Shown here in pieces: positions 1 to 8,951 of a stretch of 64,000 bases of DNA. Each line of letters opens with the position of its first letter. Position 1 is the first letter of the stretch. Below the pieces are notes generated by a model, which did no database searches, was not told where the DNA came from, and saw only the letters and a program-made list of their open reading frames with translations. The translations under genes were made by a program, and so were the position numbers. The stretch comes from Phycisphaeraceae bacterium (GTDB lineage Bacteria > Planctomycetota > Phycisphaerae > Phycisphaerales > SM1A02), in contig SHAP01000001.1 of the NCBI GenBank assembly GCA_004213555.1, positions 370,871-434,870 of the forward strand. Reading direction: 5' to 3'.

Positions 1-996
1 TTCGTCTCGAAGAATGGGCGCTCCGGCAGGAGGGACTTCGCCCTCCGGAAAATGAAATCCAACCACCCTGCGTTTGGTCGAACCGTCGGCCAAGTGCTGC
101 ATCCGGGCCACCACTTCCTGTCCCGGATAGCACCCCTTGGTGAACGAAACCCGCTGGTGGACCAGATCGGTTTCATGGGGCAAAAACTCTTGGTTGAAGT
201 CGATCCCAAATCGAGGCTGTCCTGCCTCCAGACGAATCAAATTCTGCGCGAACCAGCCGGCGGGTCGAGCGTTTTCGATGGCGGTCGCCACGGTCCAAAA
301 TTCCCGCACGGCCTCCGTCCGCACCAGAACTTCAAACCCCTGATGTGCCGGCTCATCCACCAGAAGCACGGCTTCCGCGCCCTCTTTGACCGCGGCCAAA
401 CCTGCCGCGAGTGCCTCGGTTGCTTTGGGGCCGTACAAGCCCACCGAACGCCACGAAGGCTGGGCCAGTTCAACGTCTTCGCCGAAGACAAAAGCATCGA
501 TGGCTTGAAAGGTCTTCCCCATGGACCCAACATCCGAAGCCAACACGAAGTCGTTTGGTCGGCGCAGGACACGAAGATCGTCTTCCACACGACCTTTGCG
601 GCTGGTTCGAAAACTGTCTCGAACTTCCCCCTCTTTCATGTCCCCAATCTTCTGGGTCAGCAACCGCTCCAACAAATCTTCGGCGTCGGCACCGGCCACT
701 TGCACGCATCCCCGTTGTGTTTGATCCACCACGGCCACACCCCGGCGAAAAGCGGCATACTCCAGTTCGATGGCGTCAAACATGGCCACCACCGGCGGTG
801 CGTCATCGCCTTCTCCCCAGCGGATCCAGCGCGGCTCGGCCCCACCCACCCGGTGCCCCTCTGCGGCTCCGGGTCGCTGCACTTCCGGGACCGTCTGGGC
901 CCGAGCTTGTTCCGCCCGTTGGCTCCAAGCTTGATGGAGCTCGAAGAGCGGGTTCTCGCTGGCGTTTGGAGAAGGGTTGGCCTCGTCGGCATTCAT
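1..996 (-). CDS. ygfZ: YgfZ/GcvT-like folate-binding protein (3' end cut by window edge)
   Basis: The frame is open from an ATG at 996 to the window edge, giving 332 codons with no stop, so the C-terminus is missing. The signature KGCYPGQE lies at residues 287-294; this is the hallmark of YgfZ-type folate-binding proteins (COG0354), which in other bacteria support Fe-S enzymes such as the tRNA methylthiotransferase MiaB. Upstream of it is the usual aminomethyltransferase-like body. The first 75 or so residues (low-complexity, Glu/Ala/Pro rich) precede the normal start of the domain and are an extension, or the true start lies further in. The gene is divergent from miaA with 79 bp between. Family assignment is firm; the exact physiological role is inferred. 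Confidence 0.88.
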   Translation of the reverse strand, partial: MNADEANPSPNASENPLFELHQAWSQRAEQARAQTVPEVQRPGAAEGHRVGGAEPRWIRWGEGDDAPPVVAMFDAIELEYAAFRRGVAVVDQTQRGCVQVAGADAEDLLERLLTQKIGDMKEGEVRDSFRTSRKGRVEDDLRVLRRPNDFVLASDVGSMGKTFQAIDAFVFGEDVELAQPSWRSVGLYGPKATEALAAGLAAVKEGAEAVLLVDEPAHQGFEVLVRTEAVREFWTVATAIENARPAGWFAQNLIRLEAGQPRFGIDFNQEFLPHETDLVHQRVSFTKGCYPGQEVVARMQHLADGSTKRRVVGFHFPEGEVPPAGAPILRDE

Positions 997-1075
997 ACCT
1001 TCCACGGTATGCCACCCCAGCTCGAAGTGTCATCCCGTGCCTTGAATTACAAACCTGATTAGGCTCCGCCCTGTC

Positions 1076-2047
1076 ATGCCGCCCGAAGATGCTCACCGCC
1101 GGCCCATCGTGTTGGTGCTCGGACCCACGGCCGGGGGCAAAACCAGCCTTTCCATCGAGTTGGCCCGACGCCTGCCTGGAGGCGGCACGTGTCTGGGCGC
1201 CGATTCCATGCAGATCTACCGAGGCATGGACATCGGGACCGCCAAACCCACCGCCGATGAACGGGCCGCCGCCCCGCACGAGTTGTTTGACTTGGTGGAT
1301 CCAGATGGTCCACCGTTCACCGTCGCCGATTGGCTGGAAGCCGCCGAGGCGAGTATCACCACCTGTCGAAACACTGGACGGTGGCCCATTGTGGTCGGAG
1401 GAACCAATCTCTACGTGCAGAACTTGCTGTACGGAATGGACGCCCCCGCGCCAACTGACCCGGTCTTGCGGGCCGACTTGGACGCCATGTCCGACGCCGA
1501 CCTGCGTGCCAGGTTGGAGGAAGAGGCCCCCGAAGACGCCCAACGCATCCATGCCAACGACCGGCGACGCACCATCCGTGCCCTCGAACGAGCCGCCGCC
1601 GAAGAAGAAGGCACCCCGACCACCGCCCGCGCCTGGGACGGTCCTCCCCGCGAAGATTTTGTGGCCATTGGCCTTGAGTGGCCGGTGGAATCAATCAACC
1701 GCCGCATCAACGCCCGCGTGAAAGCCATGGCTGCGGATGGCCTCATCGACGAAGTTCGGGCCCTGCATCATGCCAACCGCTTGGGCCGCCAAGCCCGGGA
1801 AGCCCTTGGGTACCGGGAGATTGTGGATCACCTCGAAGGCCGCTGCTCGGCCGAAGATGCCTTCGAACGCATCAAGATCGGGACCCGGCGATTTGCGAAA
1901 CAACAACGGACTTGGCTGCGTCGATTCAGAATTCTTCCCCGGACCGTTTGGCTTGGTGCAGAAGGGAAAACCACGGCTGAATTGGCCTCTGAGGCAGAAA
2001 AACACATTTTTTCCACCTACGGTGGATCCACCTCCTCGACCGAATAG
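1076..2047 (+). CDS. miaA: tRNA dimethylallyltransferase MiaA
   Basis: This enzyme transfers dimethylallyl from DMAPP to N6 of A37 in tRNAs reading UNN codons. The 323-residue length is normal for the family. Visible motifs are the P-loop GPTAGGKTS (residues 16-24), the catalytic/substrate segment GADSMQIYRGMDIGTAKP, and VVGGTNLYVQNLLYG. The insertion and C-terminal region with REALGYREI are also typical. The start is the ATG at 1076 because the P-loop then sits about 15 residues in, as in homologues. It is followed after 76 bp by topA on the same strand. The neighbouring divergent ygfZ-like gene also belongs to tRNA-modification/Fe-S biology, which may be coincidental. Confidence 0.95.
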   Translation: MPPEDAHRRPIVLVLGPTAGGKTSLSIELARRLPGGGTCLGADSMQIYRGMDIGTAKPTADERAAAPHELFDLVDPDGPPFTVADWLEAAEASITTCRNTGRWPIVVGGTNLYVQNLLYGMDAPAPTDPVLRADLDAMSDADLRARLEEEAPEDAQRIHANDRRRTIRALERAAAEEEGTPTTARAWDGPPREDFVAIGLEWPVESINRRINARVKAMAADGLIDEVRALHHANRLGRQAREALGYREIVDHLEGRCSAEDAFERIKIGTRRFAKQQRTWLRRFRILPRTVWLGAEGKTTAELASEAEKHIFSTYGGSTSSTE

Positions 2048-2123
2048 AGGTTGACAGCGGGACTTCATCTCGCCACCGTGTCTCGCTTCCACCCCTCTCA
2101 TCCCCCCCTGCTCAGGATCCCCA

Positions 2124-4727
2124 TTGGCCAAAAAGAAGACGAGTTCGAAAGCATCGGGTGGCAAGAACGCCGCCAATCTTGTGATTGTGGAAAGCCCGGC
2201 GAAAGCCAAAACCATCCAGAAGTACTTGCGTCCTTTGGAGTCCAATCTGGGCACCTTTGACGTCCAAGCCAGCGTGGGGCATGTCCGCGACTTGCCTTCC
2301 AAATCTCGCAAGGGCATGAAAGAAGCCGTACCTGGCGTCGACCTCGAAAACAACTTCGAACCGAGCTATGAGGTGATGAGCGACAGCAAAAAGACCATCA
2401 CCGAGCTTCGGAAAAAAGCCAAGGCCGCCAACACCGTTTGGTTTGCCACCGACCTTGACCGCGAGGGCGAAGCCATTTCTTGGCATTTGGCCGAGGCGCT
2501 CAGCCACGACGTGGACTCGGCCAAGCGGGTGGTCTTCAACGCCATCACCGAACGTGAAATACGCGAAGCCTTTGAACAGCCCCGTGCCATCGACATGGAT
2601 CGGGTCAACGCCCAACAAGCCCGACGAATACTCGATCGCATCGTGGGCTACCAAGCCTCCCCATTGCTTTGGAAGCGGATCACCAGTGGACTCTCGGCCG
2701 GACGGGTGCAATCGGTCGCGGTGCGTTTGGTGGTAGAACGTGAACGAGAAATCCGTGCCTTCGTCCCCGACGAACACTGGGATGTTGAAGCGGATCTGGT
2801 TCTCGATGCCACATCTGTTTCCGGATTGGCCGAAGCGTTTGCCGCGCTTCAAAATGAAACCGACGCCGACGGGAAAGGTCCCACCAAGAAGCGATTGGCC
2901 CAGTGGCGTCAAGACCACGGCGCCTTCACGGCCAAACTGGTGGAACTGGATGGCGAAGCATTCAAGTTGGGCACCACCTCAGAATTCCCCGAAGATCTCA
3001 GCGATCGCATCGCCAAGATCTCGGCATCGGTCGGTATCGAATCGCCCGAAGTGCACACGGAAGAAGACCCAAAAGGCAAAGGCCCCGCCAAGTTCCGCCG
3101 CACGGTCCGCGGTGCCGTGGCCGACGGCGTTCGGTACGACGTCGCCGGAATTGAACGCAAAAGCCAAAAACGCAAACCCGCCGCCCCGTTCATCACCAGC
3201 ACCTTGCAAATGGCCGCGTCAAGCTTCCTGGGCTTCGGACCAAAGCGCACCATGGGCATCGCCCAAAAGCTGTATCAAAACGGGCACATCACCTACATGA
3301 GAACCGATTCGCCCGGGCTTTCCCCCGAAGCGATCCAGATGGCCCGCACCCTCATCGATCAAACCTACGGCCAGGCCTACCTTCCCGACAAACCTCGGCA
3401 CTATGCCGCCAAGAGCGATGGGGCCCAAGAAGCGCACGAGGCCATTCGGCCCACCAACGCCTCGGTGGAAGGGAAAGATCTCAAAGGTGTGAGCGAAGAA
3501 GACCGGAAGGTCTACGAGTTGATTCGCCGCCGTTTCTTGGCCAGCCAAATGACTGACGCCCGTTGGGGCCTTCTGAATGTGCATTTGGTGCGATCCGACC
3601 AAGCCACCGGCGCCGTGCTCCGTGCCGCAGGTCGAACCTTGGAATTCGACGGGTACCTCAAAGTCTCCGGTGTCTCCGTCAATGCGGATGACCAAACCTT
3701 GCCCGAGCTCCCCGAAGGCACGGCGACGTATCCCTTCTGCGTCCGACCCGAACAAAAATTCAGCAGCCCCCCCAGCCGATACTCCGAGGCCTCGCTGGTC
3801 AAGCGACTGGAAGAAGAAGGGATCGGACGGCCCTCAACCTACGCCTCCATCATCTCGGTCATCCAAGATCGCAACTATGTTGAACTCGTGGGCAAAAGCT
3901 TTCACGCAACCGATATCGGGGAGGCGGTCACCGACGTCATGATGGCTTCCTTCCCCAACCTCATGAGTCTCGATTACACGAAACGCATGGAGGATGAGTT
4001 GGATCTTGTCGCCGGTGGGGACAAGAATTGGCGTGACATGCTGGGCGAGTTCTACGGAAGATTTTCCTCATCGCTCGAGGATGCACAAAATCAACCCAAC
4101 GTCCGGGCCGAGCTGAAGCCGGCCAAATGGAAGTGCCCCGAATGCGGCAGCACCACCGCGTACCGTTTGGGCAAGAGCGGAAAATTCCTCACCTGCACGT
4201 GTTACCCCGATTGCAAATGGGCCTGTCCCATCGACCGGGAAGGCAACCCCACCGGGCCCGAACAGGTCGACATTGTTTGCCCCGAGGATGGCGGCGCGAT
4301 GGAACTTCGTTCCGGCAGGTTCGGCAAGTTCATCGCTTCGGTGAATTACCCCGAAGTCAAGTTTGTTCTGAACTTGGATCGCAAGGGCGGCATCAAACTT
4401 CCCGCGCCCCCACCTCTTGAGATTGAAGAAGAGTGTGAAAAGTGCGGCAAACACTGCTACCTCCGTGATGGGAAACGGGGGCCATGGATCGGCTGTTCGG
4501 CCTTCCCCAAGTGCCGCGGACGGGTGGCGTATTCCAAACTTCCGGACGAACGCAAAGAAGCTTTGGAAAAGGCATTGGGCACCCACCTCAAGGTCAATCC
4601 GCAACCGGAACTGGTGCGAAAAGACGGCACCCCGATCACCGAAGGCATGCTGGCCACCGACCTTTTGGTTCCAGGCGGTTCCGTGGTCCTTGAAATCCAC
4701 CCCGATGCCGAAGGCGATCACGACTGA
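2124..4727 (+). CDS. topA: DNA topoisomerase I (type IA)
   Basis: Relaxes negative supercoils by single-strand passage. The 867 residues contain an N-terminal TOPRIM domain (LVIVESPAKAKTI near residue 19, DLDREGEAISWHLAE near 112), the GRVQSVAVRLV segment, and the active-site motif YMRTDSPGLS with catalytic Tyr391. At the C-terminus are three zinc-ribbon-like units: two with Cys-x2-Cys pairs (CPECG, CEKCG) and a middle one with the degenerate start CPEDGG. Translation starts at TTG 2124: the AGGA at 2114-2117 is correctly spaced and no upstream or near-downstream in-frame ATG would preserve the N-terminus. The stop codon overlaps the ffh start by one base (TGATG), so the two are probably co-translated. 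Confidence 0.96.
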   Translation: MAKKKTSSKASGGKNAANLVIVESPAKAKTIQKYLRPLESNLGTFDVQASVGHVRDLPSKSRKGMKEAVPGVDLENNFEPSYEVMSDSKKTITELRKKAKAANTVWFATDLDREGEAISWHLAEALSHDVDSAKRVVFNAITEREIREAFEQPRAIDMDRVNAQQARRILDRIVGYQASPLLWKRITSGLSAGRVQSVAVRLVVEREREIRAFVPDEHWDVEADLVLDATSVSGLAEAFAALQNETDADGKGPTKKRLAQWRQDHGAFTAKLVELDGEAFKLGTTSEFPEDLSDRIAKISASVGIESPEVHTEEDPKGKGPAKFRRTVRGAVADGVRYDVAGIERKSQKRKPAAPFITSTLQMAASSFLGFGPKRTMGIAQKLYQNGHITYMRTDSPGLSPEAIQMARTLIDQTYGQAYLPDKPRHYAAKSDGAQEAHEAIRPTNASVEGKDLKGVSEEDRKVYELIRRRFLASQMTDARWGLLNVHLVRSDQATGAVLRAAGRTLEFDGYLKVSGVSVNADDQTLPELPEGTATYPFCVRPEQKFSSPPSRYSEASLVKRLEEEGIGRPSTYASIISVIQDRNYVELVGKSFHATDIGEAVTDVMMASFPNLMSLDYTKRMEDELDLVAGGDKNWRDMLGEFYGRFSSSLEDAQNQPNVRAELKPAKWKCPECGSTTAYRLGKSGKFLTCTCYPDCKWACPIDREGNPTGPEQVDIVCPEDGGAMELRSGRFGKFIASVNYPEVKFVLNLDRKGGIKLPAPPPLEIEEECEKCGKHCYLRDGKRGPWIGCSAFPKCRGRVAYSKLPDERKEALEKALGTHLKVNPQPELVRKDGTPITEGMLATDLLVPGGSVVLEIHPDAEGDHD

Positions 4728-6181
4728 TGTTTGAGATGCTCACCGACCGGGTCGGCAAAAGCCTCCGAAACCTGTCGGGTCGGGGTCGGATCAGCGAATC
4801 GAACGTGCGCGAAGCCATGGACGGGGTGCGAACCGCACTTTTGGAAGCCGATGTGCACCACGAAGTGGTGGATTCGTTGTGCGAAGAAGTGGTCACCGAA
4901 GCCTTGGGACGAGAGGTCACCAAAAGCCTGAAACCGGGCGAAGAAATGATCGGCGTGGTGCACGACAAACTCGTGGAACTGATGGGGCCCGATGCGTCGC
5001 CCCCCATGTGGGTTGAACCTGGGCCCACGATTGTGATGTTGTGCGGCTTGCAGGGCTCGGGCAAAACCACCACGTGCGGCAAGCTGGCCGCGCGGTGGAA
5101 GAACGAAGGCCGGAAGGTCCTGGTGGCGGCCGCCGATTTGCAACGGCCCGCCGCGGTTGAACAACTGCAAACCGTGGTGCAGGGCGTGGAATCCACCGGG
5201 CGTGGGTCGGGACAAGTGGCTTTCCACGGCGAACCGGAGCGCTGCGCCGAATTCGGACGGGCCGTTGGCGAAGCCGTCACGGTTTGCCGAAATGCCATCA
5301 ACCGAGCCCGAGACGAAGGGCACGAGGTCGTTCTGTTGGACACCGCCGGTCGATTGCACGTCGACGACGAACTGATGGGCGAACTGGAAGCCATTCAAAC
5401 CGCGGTGCGTCCGCATCGAATTCTGCTGGTCGTTGACGCCATGAGCGGGCAAGACGCGGTGGACAGTGCGCGAGCGTTCCACCAGAGGTTGGAAGTGGAT
5501 GGCGTCATTCTTTCCAAGTTCGATTCGGATGCTCGGGGCGGCGCGGCACTGTCGGTTCGACGGGTGACCGGGGCCCCCATCGTTCACTTGGGGGTTGGTG
5601 AACACAGCGACCAACTCGAGGACTTCCACGCCGAGCGCGTGGCCGGTCGAATCTTGGGCATGGGCGATGTCGTTTCTTTGGTTGAAAAAGCACGTGACGA
5701 AGTCGACGAAGCCGAAGCCCAAAAGATGGCGGTCAAACTTGCGGAAGGTCGCATGACGATGGATGACTTCCTGTCGCAAATCAAAGCGATTCGGCGCATG
5801 GGGCCCATCAAACAACTCCTCGGGATGCTGCCCGGTATGGGGGCCGCGCTCAAGGACATGCCCATCGATGAAAAGCAGTTCGACCGGGTGGAGGCGATCA
5901 TTGGCTCCATGACCAAAACCGAGCGAACCGATCCCGATCGCATCGAACGCTCCCGGGCCAAACGAATCGCCGCCGGCAGTGGCACCGCCCGCGATGAGGT
6001 TTCTCGTTTGATGAAGCAATTTGACGGCATGAGCCAAATGGCCAAGTCCATGCTTGGTCCAGACGGTACCCCGCGTGAACAGCCCGCCATCCCCGGGCTC
6101 CCGGGGGTCGGCAAGGGCAACACGCAAATCAAATCTCGCCGGGCCGGGGCCAAGCGAGGCAAAGGCAAAAAGCGTCGTTAA
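4727..6181 (+). CDS. ffh: Signal recognition particle protein Ffh
   Basis: GTPase subunit of the SRP that delivers nascent membrane proteins to FtsY. The 484 residues show the N domain, the G domain with G1 motif GLQGSGKTTTCGKLA, the DTAGR motif and SKFDSDARGG (the usual TKLD is SKFD here), then a Met-rich M domain with LLGMLPGMGAALKDMP and SRAKRIAAGSGT for RNA and signal binding. A basic tail (RRAGAKRGKGKKRR) ends the protein. The ATG overlaps the topA stop by one base. The gene is convergent with the AI-2E-type permease, leaving only six bases between the stops. No SRP RNA gene is visible in the window. Confidence 0.96.
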   Translation: MFEMLTDRVGKSLRNLSGRGRISESNVREAMDGVRTALLEADVHHEVVDSLCEEVVTEALGREVTKSLKPGEEMIGVVHDKLVELMGPDASPPMWVEPGPTIVMLCGLQGSGKTTTCGKLAARWKNEGRKVLVAAADLQRPAAVEQLQTVVQGVESTGRGSGQVAFHGEPERCAEFGRAVGEAVTVCRNAINRARDEGHEVVLLDTAGRLHVDDELMGELEAIQTAVRPHRILLVVDAMSGQDAVDSARAFHQRLEVDGVILSKFDSDARGGAALSVRRVTGAPIVHLGVGEHSDQLEDFHAERVAGRILGMGDVVSLVEKARDEVDEAEAQKMAVKLAEGRMTMDDFLSQIKAIRRMGPIKQLLGMLPGMGAALKDMPIDEKQFDRVEAIIGSMTKTERTDPDRIERSRAKRIAAGSGTARDEVSRLMKQFDGMSQMAKSMLGPDGTPREQPAIPGLPGVGKGNTQIKSRRAGAKRGKGKKRR

Positions 6182-6187
6182 TGCTTG

Positions 6188-7459
6188 TCACTGCCCATGG
6201 TCGATGGGCAACGGGTCCGAAACATCACCACGCGACCAGGCACGGAGCCGGGGGAGAACAATTCGAATCACGAGAATCTTCAGGCACGCGGCCAGAGGAA
6301 TGGCAAGCAGCATCCCGTAGACACCAAGCAAAGCTCCGCCAGCAAGGACCGCCACCACAATGGTGACCGGATCCAACCGCGTGGCCCGACCTGCAATCAA
6401 TGGCAACAGCACCCAACCTTCAATGGCCGACACCAAGCCAAACACCGCGGCTGGCAACACCACGGGGATCCACCATGCGGCCCGTTCAACCTCGGGGAGT
6501 TCCAACCGAGCCAACACGGCCAAGCCAATCGCAATGGGTGCCCCAAGTCCCCCAACAAAAGGCACGGTCGACAGTGCTCCGGTGGTCATCCCCAGAACAA
6601 AGGCATAGGGCACCCCAACCAGCCACCACCCCACGCTGAACATCACGCCCATGATGAAGCTCACCAAGAGCCGCCCCCGCACAAAGCCGTTGACCACATC
6701 GTCCATCTCTTGCAGAAGAGAGATTGCAGCTTCTCGGTTGTCGCGCGGCACCAGTTGGGCCCCAAAGCGAACCAAATCGGGATACCACAGCACCAGGAAG
6801 TAAAAGTAGAACGGGATCAAAAACAACAGGAACCCGGCATCCACAATGGCAACCAACACACCCCAAGCACTGCTCAGGGCGGCACTGGCTGCACGCAAGC
6901 CCTCCTCTTGAAGGACCGCATCATCCGACTGACTGGCCAACTCTTGTTGCACAATGCGTTGAATCTGCATCTCCAACGAGTCGGCGTTTGCATCCGTGGA
7001 TTTGACTTCGACCTCAGACTCAACGAGGACACTTTCCACGTCGAGCACGGCTTCACCGGGCAACAACATCGCCAATCTTTGCAAGGGCGGCGCTGCCTTT
7101 TCCGGCAAAATCGATTCCACCCGCAACACCCGGCGTTGCATGTCGCCAGACTCCACATCGTCCACCAAACGCAACGTCTGGCCCACAATCAATGGGAGCA
7201 CCAACGCCAGCAACCCCACCACCAAAACGCCGAACAAAGCAACGAACCACGCGGCGGCCCGGGAGCGGGAGACACCGCGTTGGCCCAGCCCTTCCACCAG
7301 AGGTTCCACCAAGTACGCCAAGAGCAACGCCACCAGAAGGGGGATGGTGATGGACGACAGGGCATGGCCCAGCCACAAAACCGACAGCCCCCCGGCAATC
7401 AGCAGAACATCACGGATGGCCTGGATTTCCCAAAGATGCTTTCGATCAAATGACGTCAT
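6188..7459 (-). CDS. AI-2E family (PerM/UPF0118) transporter
   Basis: A polytopic inner-membrane protein of 423 residues. It opens with paired hydrophobic helices (VLLIAGGLSVLWLGHALSS, then IPLLVALLLAYLVEPLVEGL), has a soluble loop of about 100 residues, then a cluster of helices including the family-typical stretch MSVGWWLVGVPYAFVLG and FVGGLGAPIAIGLAVL. Family members are described as exporters of autoinducer-2 or Na+/H+ antiporters; the substrate here cannot be told. Its ATG overlaps the stop of the upstream Minf_1886-family gene by four bases (ATGA), indicating coupled translation. It is convergent with ffh. Confidence 0.88.
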   Translation of the reverse strand: MTSFDRKHLWEIQAIRDVLLIAGGLSVLWLGHALSSITIPLLVALLLAYLVEPLVEGLGQRGVSRSRAAAWFVALFGVLVVGLLALVLPLIVGQTLRLVDDVESGDMQRRVLRVESILPEKAAPPLQRLAMLLPGEAVLDVESVLVESEVEVKSTDANADSLEMQIQRIVQQELASQSDDAVLQEEGLRAASAALSSAWGVLVAIVDAGFLLFLIPFYFYFLVLWYPDLVRFGAQLVPRDNREAAISLLQEMDDVVNGFVRGRLLVSFIMGVMFSVGWWLVGVPYAFVLGMTTGALSTVPFVGGLGAPIAIGLAVLARLELPEVERAAWWIPVVLPAAVFGLVSAIEGWVLLPLIAGRATRLDPVTIVVAVLAGGALLGVYGMLLAIPLAACLKILVIRIVLPRLRAWSRGDVSDPLPIDHGQ

Positions 7460-7800
7460 GCGTCAAGGGCCTCACGAAGGTCAACCACCGAACGGAAGTG
7501 ATCGGGGTGATCCTCCTCGGTGGTGGAGAGCTCGCCTCGGGCCACCATGGCGTAGACGATGCGGCCAAAATCATCGGTCCGCTCAATGTGCCAGTTCGAG
7601 AGCACCAACCACGCCAAGCCTCCCCAACGAGTCTGAGCGAGATCAACCAGCCCACGGCACAATTCGTCCCCCGAGACGTGCCGCTGCCCCTCTGTTTGAC
7701 CGTGCCGATGGGTGGACGCGTGGTCCAGCCCCTGACGGACGAACTCATACGCCGCTGGCGGGTACGGCAATTCTTCCAAAAGGGTGTTTGCTTCACTCAC
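7456..7800 (-). CDS. Minf_1886 family protein (TIGR04138-type)
   Basis: A 114-residue soluble protein. The segments YPPAAYEFVRQGLDHA, HVSGDELCRGLVDLA and ERTDDFGRIVYAMVA match the pattern of the Minf_1886 family, known almost only from Planctomycetota and Verrucomicrobiota and without an assigned function. The start is GTG at 7800; no in-frame ATG lies upstream. Its last bases overlap the start of the AI-2E-type permease by four bases, so the two are one transcription and translation unit. The overlap suggests, without proving, a shared role at the membrane. Confidence 0.8.
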   Translation of the reverse strand: MSEANTLLEELPYPPAAYEFVRQGLDHASTHRHGQTEGQRHVSGDELCRGLVDLAQTRWGGLAWLVLSNWHIERTDDFGRIVYAMVARGELSTTEEDHPDHFRSVVDLREALDA

Positions 7801-7906
7801 AACCCAATCATACCGGGAACAACGCTCGGTTCATCCCCGACTTGTCCACCCCCGACGCGGAAGTTCTTGCGGCAGGTACACTTTTCCCAACTACGGAGAC
7901 AGATGT

Positions 7907-8758
7907 ATGCCCTCGATTCGCCTGCTTGTTCTTGCGCCAACCACCCTTTTCGCCCTCGGATGCGTTCCCCAAAGCCAATACGACAGTTTGTTGATGGCCA
8001 ACAACACATTGGAAGAAAACCAAGCCGTGGTGGAGGCCGAGCGAGATGAAGCCTTGGCCCGCATTGACGATGCGGAAGCCCGCGTGTCAGAAGCTGAAGC
8101 CCGCTACGCCTCGCTCCAGAACGAGTTTGGTGGCATCACCGATCAACTTGGTTCTTCGCGCGACACCTTGCAGGCCATGCGGGAGCGGTTGATCAAGCTC
8201 GAGGCGGGACCGCTGCCGACCGACATGGCCGCCGACCTGGCCCAACTCGCGGCGGCCTTCTCCGATCTTCTGACCTTTGAGAAAGAAACCGGAACCGTTC
8301 GCTTCAACAGCGATTTCACCTTCTCCTCTGGCTCGGATGTGCTGAAGGATGGGACCAGTGAAGCCATCAGCGCTCTTGCCGACATCATGAATGCCGCTTC
8401 TGCAGCCGGCTTCGAGTGCGAAGTGATTGGCCACACCGACAACGTCAAAGTGTCCAACCCCGCGACTCGGGCCAAACACAAGAACAACACCTATCTTGCA
8501 GTGCACCGCGCCATTTCGGTTCGGACGGCTTTGGTGGGTGCCGGTGTCAATCCAGCCCGCATCAAAGTTGCTGGCTACGGCGAGTACCGCCCCGTGGTCG
8601 CCAACACCAAAAAGGGTGCGGCACAAAACCGTCGGGTTGAAATTGTGTTCACCAGCAGCACAATGCTGGCAGAGCTTCCCGCGGCTACCGAAACCACTGC
8701 CCCGGCCACCGAGATCACGACCCCAATTGAGGTTGAAGAGTACGAAGCTCCCAAGTGA
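7907..8758 (+). CDS. OmpA-family peptidoglycan-binding lipoprotein
   Basis: A 283-residue outer-membrane lipoprotein candidate. The N-terminus MPSIRLLVLAPTTLFALGC has a lipobox ending at Cys19. Residues of roughly 25-95 are a charged heptad-rich coiled coil (Asp/Glu/Ala rich), followed by an OmpA C-terminal domain containing VIGHTDNVKV and AGYGEYRPVVAN plus NRRVEIVF, the segments that bind diaminopimelate of peptidoglycan. A short acidic, Thr/Pro-rich tail ends the protein. The start at ATG 7907 is chosen over longer frames because a GGAG lies 8 bases upstream and it produces the signal peptide. Likely role: tethering outer membrane to the wall. Confidence 0.9.
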   Translation: MPSIRLLVLAPTTLFALGCVPQSQYDSLLMANNTLEENQAVVEAERDEALARIDDAEARVSEAEARYASLQNEFGGITDQLGSSRDTLQAMRERLIKLEAGPLPTDMAADLAQLAAAFSDLLTFEKETGTVRFNSDFTFSSGSDVLKDGTSEAISALADIMNAASAAGFECEVIGHTDNVKVSNPATRAKHKNNTYLAVHRAISVRTALVGAGVNPARIKVAGYGEYRPVVANTKKGAAQNRRVEIVFTSSTMLAELPAATETTAPATEITTPIEVEEYEAPK

Positions 8759-8825
8759 TCCAAGGCTTCCCGGCGGCCGAACGGCAGCTCGGGAGGGACC
8801 AAGAGCACATTGACCGAAAAGCGAC

Positions 8826-8858
8826 CTGGTCCGGGAAAAATCACCTTTCCCGGGCCAG
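8826..8858 (+). terminator. Probable intrinsic terminator after the OmpA-like gene
   Basis: A 13-bp inverted repeat with one G-T type mismatch (arms 8826-8838 and 8846-8858, loop of seven bases) sits 67 bp after the stop. It is followed only by a weak T-rich stretch (TCTTCGTTT), so termination efficiency is uncertain. Confidence 0.45.
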
Positions 8859-8951
8859 TCTTCGTTTGGAAACTGTGAATTGCTGGGGGATTGCTGGCAT
8901 TTGCCCCATCTGGAATTAGACTTCGAAGAACCCCCTAACGGAGTCCCTGCA

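Noticed and set aside
52..1062. 336-residue plus-strand open frame
   Set aside because: It is antisense to the minus-strand ygfZ/gcvT-like gene, which shows the KGCYPGQE motif; the plus frame has no recognisable domain.
4718..6127. 469-residue minus-strand open frame
   Set aside because: Shadow of ffh, caused by GC-rich codon usage; the plus strand has all SRP54 motifs.
6185..7453. 422-residue plus-strand open frame
   Set aside because: Antisense to the AI-2E-type permease; rich in His/Gln and lacking any hydrophobic or domain signal.
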